From Pseudisothecium myosuroides (taxonomy: Eukaryota; Streptophyta; Bryopsida; Hypnales; Lembophyllaceae): DNA of 64,000 nt. The notes below the pieces were generated by a model that searched no databases, was not told where the DNA came from, and was given only the letters and a program-made list of their open reading frames with translations. The position numbers and the translations under genes are program-made. Position 1 is the stretch's first letter. The number at the start of each line of letters is the position of its first letter. The stretch is taken from contig OX637294.1 in assembly GCA_951799445.1 (NCBI GenBank), forward strand, positions 25,569,452-25,633,451. Direction: 5' to 3'. Of this stretch, positions 60,801 to 64,000 are shown piece after piece.

Positions 60801-61497
60801 ATCTTAGAAGGACCAAAATAAGATCCCTTTTCTATAAGTCTATAGGTCTCTTGTTAGTTGGTTTGAATCAATCTTTTGTATTTAGCAACAAAAAATGGTC
60901 ACAAACAAAATATGATTTTTTTTTAAATATTAATCTTAAAAGGACAATCGAGTGGTTTTAGAAATCATCCCTTTTCGTTTATGTGTGAATCATTGACTTA
61001 AGAAATAGCAAAAGCATTCATTCAAAGTCAAAAACTACTATAGAGGAGCTCCCCTTTTCACAACAAAATCTTGAGTTTGAATAGTTGCACTTCTATCCTA
61101 TTAGAAGGATTCCCTGTCATCCATTGAACACCAAACATTCATGTTGATGTTTAACTGTTAAACTTGTGACTAAAATCTTATCTTCACATTGCTAGTAGTT
61201 GTACCCATTTTACAGTTTTCATTTATTTTGAGAATTTTTTCCAGTCTGTTTGCCAATTCAATCCAATTCCACCAACCCTTTTTTTTTGGCACCACGGGGC
61301 TAGATTGCACCATTTCAAAATAAATGTCTACTTTTTGCTAGATAAAAGTAATCCTTTTTTGCCAGAAATTTTCCATTTTTATTAAAAATGTGGATGAAGT
61401 CGCCAAATTTGGATGAAAAAGTACATGAATACGATTGACAAGTGTTTTTTTTGTTCAAAAGATGGATGAATGTAGAAATACAAGGCTTCACCAAATT
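57809..61497. other. Intergenic region between the divergent hydrolase and PCD genes
   Basis: 57.8-58.1 kb still has gene-like composition (hydrolase promoter). The rest is AT-rich without a recognisable gene or bounded element, apart from a microsatellite-like TTCCAAATGTATTCCAAATG near 60580. Confidence 0.45.
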
Positions 61498-61728
61498 TTA
61501 ACCCTTGAACGTTGATATAGCCATTATGTGGCTGATGGATGACAAAGAATCAAACTGTGTAGGAAAGAAACGCAACTATTCATCCTCAAAATTTGTTGTG
61601 AAAAAGGAAGATCTTCTACAGTAGCTTGACTTCCAATGAGCGCTTTTGCAATTTTTTTAACCCAATTATTCACATGATAATGCAAAAAGATGATTTGGAG
61701 GGTTACCCCTTCGTCCTTTAAGGGTTAA
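61498..61728. mobile_element. Short TTAA element (type S), complete copy, 231 bp
   Basis: The left end TTAACCCTTGAACG and the right end CGTCCTTTAAGGGTTAA, each with TTAA, are inverted over about 14 bp. The interior is homologous to 40378-40599 and 21671-21760. It ends about 170 bp upstream of the TATA-like box of the PCD gene, so it may contribute to that promoter. Confidence 0.7.
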
Positions 61729-61896
61729 GTAAAAAAGACTCCACATGCAAGTCCGCCCTCTAAAAGATTGGTACCCAAATCCCAGGATCTTGTGCGGCGG
61801 CCACCTAGGCCGAAATGACTTGGCGCCACCTCGACATTCACGTTCCCCAACACGGCCTTCCACAAAACCAAAACCTTCACTTTTATAACTAAAACT

Positions 61897-61902
61897 TATA
61901 AA
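61897..61902 (+). promoter_or_regulatory. TATA-box candidate of the PCD gene
   Basis: TATAAA in the context ACTTATAAACC, 67 bp upstream of the ATG at 61969. A second AT-rich TTTATAAC lies about 15 bp before it. Transcription would start near 61930, giving a short leader. Confidence 0.45.
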
Positions 61903-61968
61903 CCTTCCCTGCTCTGCAAAATTCTGACAACAACAAGCTCTAGTAGAACCCACCCTCCCCATCACCCC

Positions 61969-63562
61969 ATGGTCATCAGGATGCAGCAAGCTTTAGCAAC
62001 ACTAGGACGCGCATGGAGCTTCCGGATCTCCATCCCCACAACCGTCGTCTCTCAGGTCAAGACAGTAAGCAATCAAGCGTTATCATGCCCCTTCCTCTGT
62101 TATCAAACCAGCTAGCAAGGTTTCAGATCAATTGAGCCTTCTGAACTCTCGCGCATGCATCTTCATTGCTCGTTTTTTAAATTCAAAAAAAAAAAATCTT
62201 TTCCTCTGTCTCGTGCACGATCATGACGTTGTGGATTATCGAAATGTGGGCGACGTTCATCTTGATCTGGATGGTCACCTCGTTTCTGTACCCGTTTTGC
62301 AGACAAATCGCGGACGTCTTGGAGCACCACCAGCAGCAGCGACGAAGTCCAGCTCCTCCCCAGCCGGGAGGGTGAGGTGGAGGAGGGAGGAAGCGGGGGT
62401 AGTAGGATTAGGGTTCCATTCTTGGGGTCCGATTCGTGCTGCTAGTAGTCAAGGTGATGTGATGTGATGTGAATTCTTCCTGTTTTCGGAGTTGTGTGCT
62501 TTGTGCTTTGATTGTCTTGGAAATTCTTGGTGTGTTTGGGCCAATTTGACCAATTTTTGATGAGTTTTGTTTCGTTCAAGTCCGAGTGATGAAGAAGAAG
62601 AAGAAGTTGATCACGTCTGGGTAGTGAGTGTGTGTGTGTGCGCGCGCGCTAAGCTTTCGGATCTTAGAGTTTTATGATTCTGAGCATTTTATTGCTTTAG
62701 CACGCCGTGTGGGTCAGTTGACTTCGTGTGCTTTGGTTTGGATTTTCTTGGAAATTTCTTGATGAGTTTTGGCCAATTTGGCCACTTTTGATGATTGTTG
62801 GTTGCTTCAAGTTCGAGTGAAAAGGAAGAAGTCTATCATGTTTAGTTGGTGTGTGCTTAGCTTTCGGATCTTAGAATTTTATGATTCTGAGCTTTTTATT
62901 GATTTTGCACGGCGTATAGGTGATTAGTTGAGAGCCAAAAGGGCAATTTAGAGAATGTTCACTTGTGAATTTTCCAAAATTAGCTGTGAAGTTTGCATGG
63001 ATAAGTATCTTGTACAATTCCTCGTTGTGAATTTCGCGTCTCCCAACAGAAATTTGGATTTTGGAAGACATTTTGGAATAGTATGATATTTTTTGGTATT
63101 TGACCTAAAACTTTGTTCGAATTTCGTTTTTGCATCAGAAATGAGTTGGAAATTTCTGGACTAATAGAAAAAGTATCTTTTGGGGGGCACGGACAAATTT
63201 TTAAAACAAGATTGGACAACCTTGACTGATGCACGTCGACTTGAAGATTGCCCTAATTACCTAATCGACCAGATGATGGTCTTTCTTACTTGAAATCCTA
63301 TGGGGCAGATTGGGGTTAATGAATCATGTTCCGGAACTACTTCTGTCTTCACTAACGGTTGTTACATGTAGAGTCGATTATTTTGATTTAGAGTTATGTG
63401 AAATCTGGAATGGCTTGTAATAGAGTGGCAATTGACGAAAGCAAGGTAATGGATGCAGAAGCCTCCAGTGAAATGGCGCTAGAGAAGAAGAAATGTGTTC
63501 CTTGTGAGACTGGCAAGCTTCAGCCCATGTCTGAAGAGAAAGCTCAGTCGTTACTTCCAGAG
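61969..63562 (+). CDS. Pterin-4a-carbinolamine dehydratase (PCD/DCoH family), 5' part, continues off the window
   Basis: Would dehydrate the 4a-hydroxy-tetrahydropterin (or tetrahydrofolate) adduct made by aromatic amino acid hydroxylases, allowing cofactor recycling. Exons: 61969-62064 (GTAAGC donor), 62303-62371 (GTGAGG donor) and 63392-63562 (GTTATT donor), all phase 0, giving 112 residues so far. The N terminus MVIRMQQALATLGRAWSFRI is Arg-rich, lacks acidic residues and looks like an organelle targeting peptide; exon 2 (NRGRLGAPPAAATKSSSSP) continues in the same style. Exon 3 contains KKKCVPCETGKLQPMSEEKA (Cys90 and Cys93), the N-terminal signature of plant PCDs. The catalytic His-His/Asn-Pro region must lie beyond the right edge. 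Exon 3 begins at an AG after GATTATTTTGATTT. An alternative cytosolic start at the internal ATG (63410) is possible. Confidence 0.85.
62505..62934 (+). repeat. Tandem duplication inside PCD intron 2
   Basis: Copy A about 62505-62722, copy B about 62725-62934. Shared blocks: TTTTCTTGGAAATT-CTTG, TTTGGCCAATTTG-CCA, TTTTGATGA, AGCTTTCGGATCTTAGA and TTTTATGATTCTGAGC. Copy A carries an expanded GAAGAA tract and a GTGTGTGCGCGC microsatellite (about 62625-62650) that copy B lacks. Confidence 0.85.
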
Positions 63563-64000
63563 GTTATTTTTCTCTAACCTTCTGGCATGCTTTGACTCTC
63601 TGTTTGAAACTGATGCAATCTGCTTAGACAGGGGCAAATCATGCACATAAGATTTCAATGCCATTCCACTCTTCTATTGTGCCCATATTGTGCCTCATGT
63701 TTTTTTTAGCAGTTTTGAGTAGGTGATGAGGGCTTTCTTTTGTCCAGCTTTATTTCTTTATTGACAAATCCCATGCAATGTTCGTCACTGACCCTGGTAT
63801 ATAAAATTTGGCCCCACATGAATTATAGTTTTCGCAGTATGATTAAGTGAATTTTTCAAAGTATACTGTGAACCCTTGGTCTTTAGGGTTTGTTGAGCAA
63901 CAAACAAATGAAATGGTCGCGAGACTGCCGACGAATTTTCTCGTCAATGTGTGGCTACATGTCTTAAACATGCGGCGGTTCTGACATACTTTCCCACGCA
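63563..64000 (+). other. PCD intron 3 (incomplete)
   Basis: After the donor at 63563 no sequence resembling the next PCD exon (a tryptophan-containing strand followed by the HHP-type motif) is visible before the window ends. Moderate AT content. Confidence 0.5.

Noticed and set aside
1..64000. CRISPR array, bacterial operon or phage features
   Set aside because: The window is eukaryotic nuclear DNA with spliced genes; repeats are TIR or tandem types without regular spacers.

Overview
This is a nuclear window from a land plant. Four genes have introns with plant-type GT/AG signals and one GC/AG intron. Gene bodies and leaders are moderately GC-rich, and they sit in very AT-rich DNA (visibly about 30% GC) full of decayed, short terminal-inverted-repeat (TIR) elements. 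All four genes are plant families: a class I GATA factor, a plastid glucose-6-phosphate/phosphate translocator (GPT), an organellar proline-iminopeptidase-like hydrolase and a pterin-4a-carbinolamine dehydratase (PCD). The species cannot be read with confidence. The protein styles would suit a seedless plant (bryophyte, lycophyte or fern), but I hold that loosely.

Layout. 1-1.1 kb is unassigned. 1.15-3.22 kb (minus) is a two-exon GATA gene, with a GC-richer leader/promoter to about 4.6 kb that contains a tandem duplication. About 4.6-48.2 kb is a roughly 43-kb gene desert. It has no ORF I can assign to a protein family, not even a transposase. Instead it holds TTAA-flanked TIR elements of about 0.9 kb, a short TTAA family, a Stowaway-like and a pogo-like MITE, two long foldbacks, a retroposon-like insertion, several dispersed repeats that recur inside the window, and two GC-rich islands with simple repeats. 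48.18-51.39 kb (minus) is the GPT gene (4 exons, about 420 aa). 52.60-56.91 kb (minus) is the S33 hydrolase (11 coding exons, about 531 aa) with a duplicated non-coding leader exon at 57.24-57.81 kb. 58.0-61.5 kb is AT-rich intergenic DNA. From 61.97 kb (plus) the first three exons of the PCD gene are present; it runs off the right edge.

Biology. Three of the genes probably act in organelles: sugar-phosphate exchange across the plastid envelope, peptide or ester hydrolysis, and pterin recycling/folate-linked hydroxylation. Nothing in the sequence shows that they are co-regulated. The most unusual recurring pattern is that three of the four genes carry a tandem duplication of about 120-230 bp in their 5' non-coding part (leader or early intron), and in two of these each copy carries its own splice-donor-like site. 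The second notable pattern is the density of TIR elements bounded by TTAA, a target preference typical of piggyBac-type transposons.
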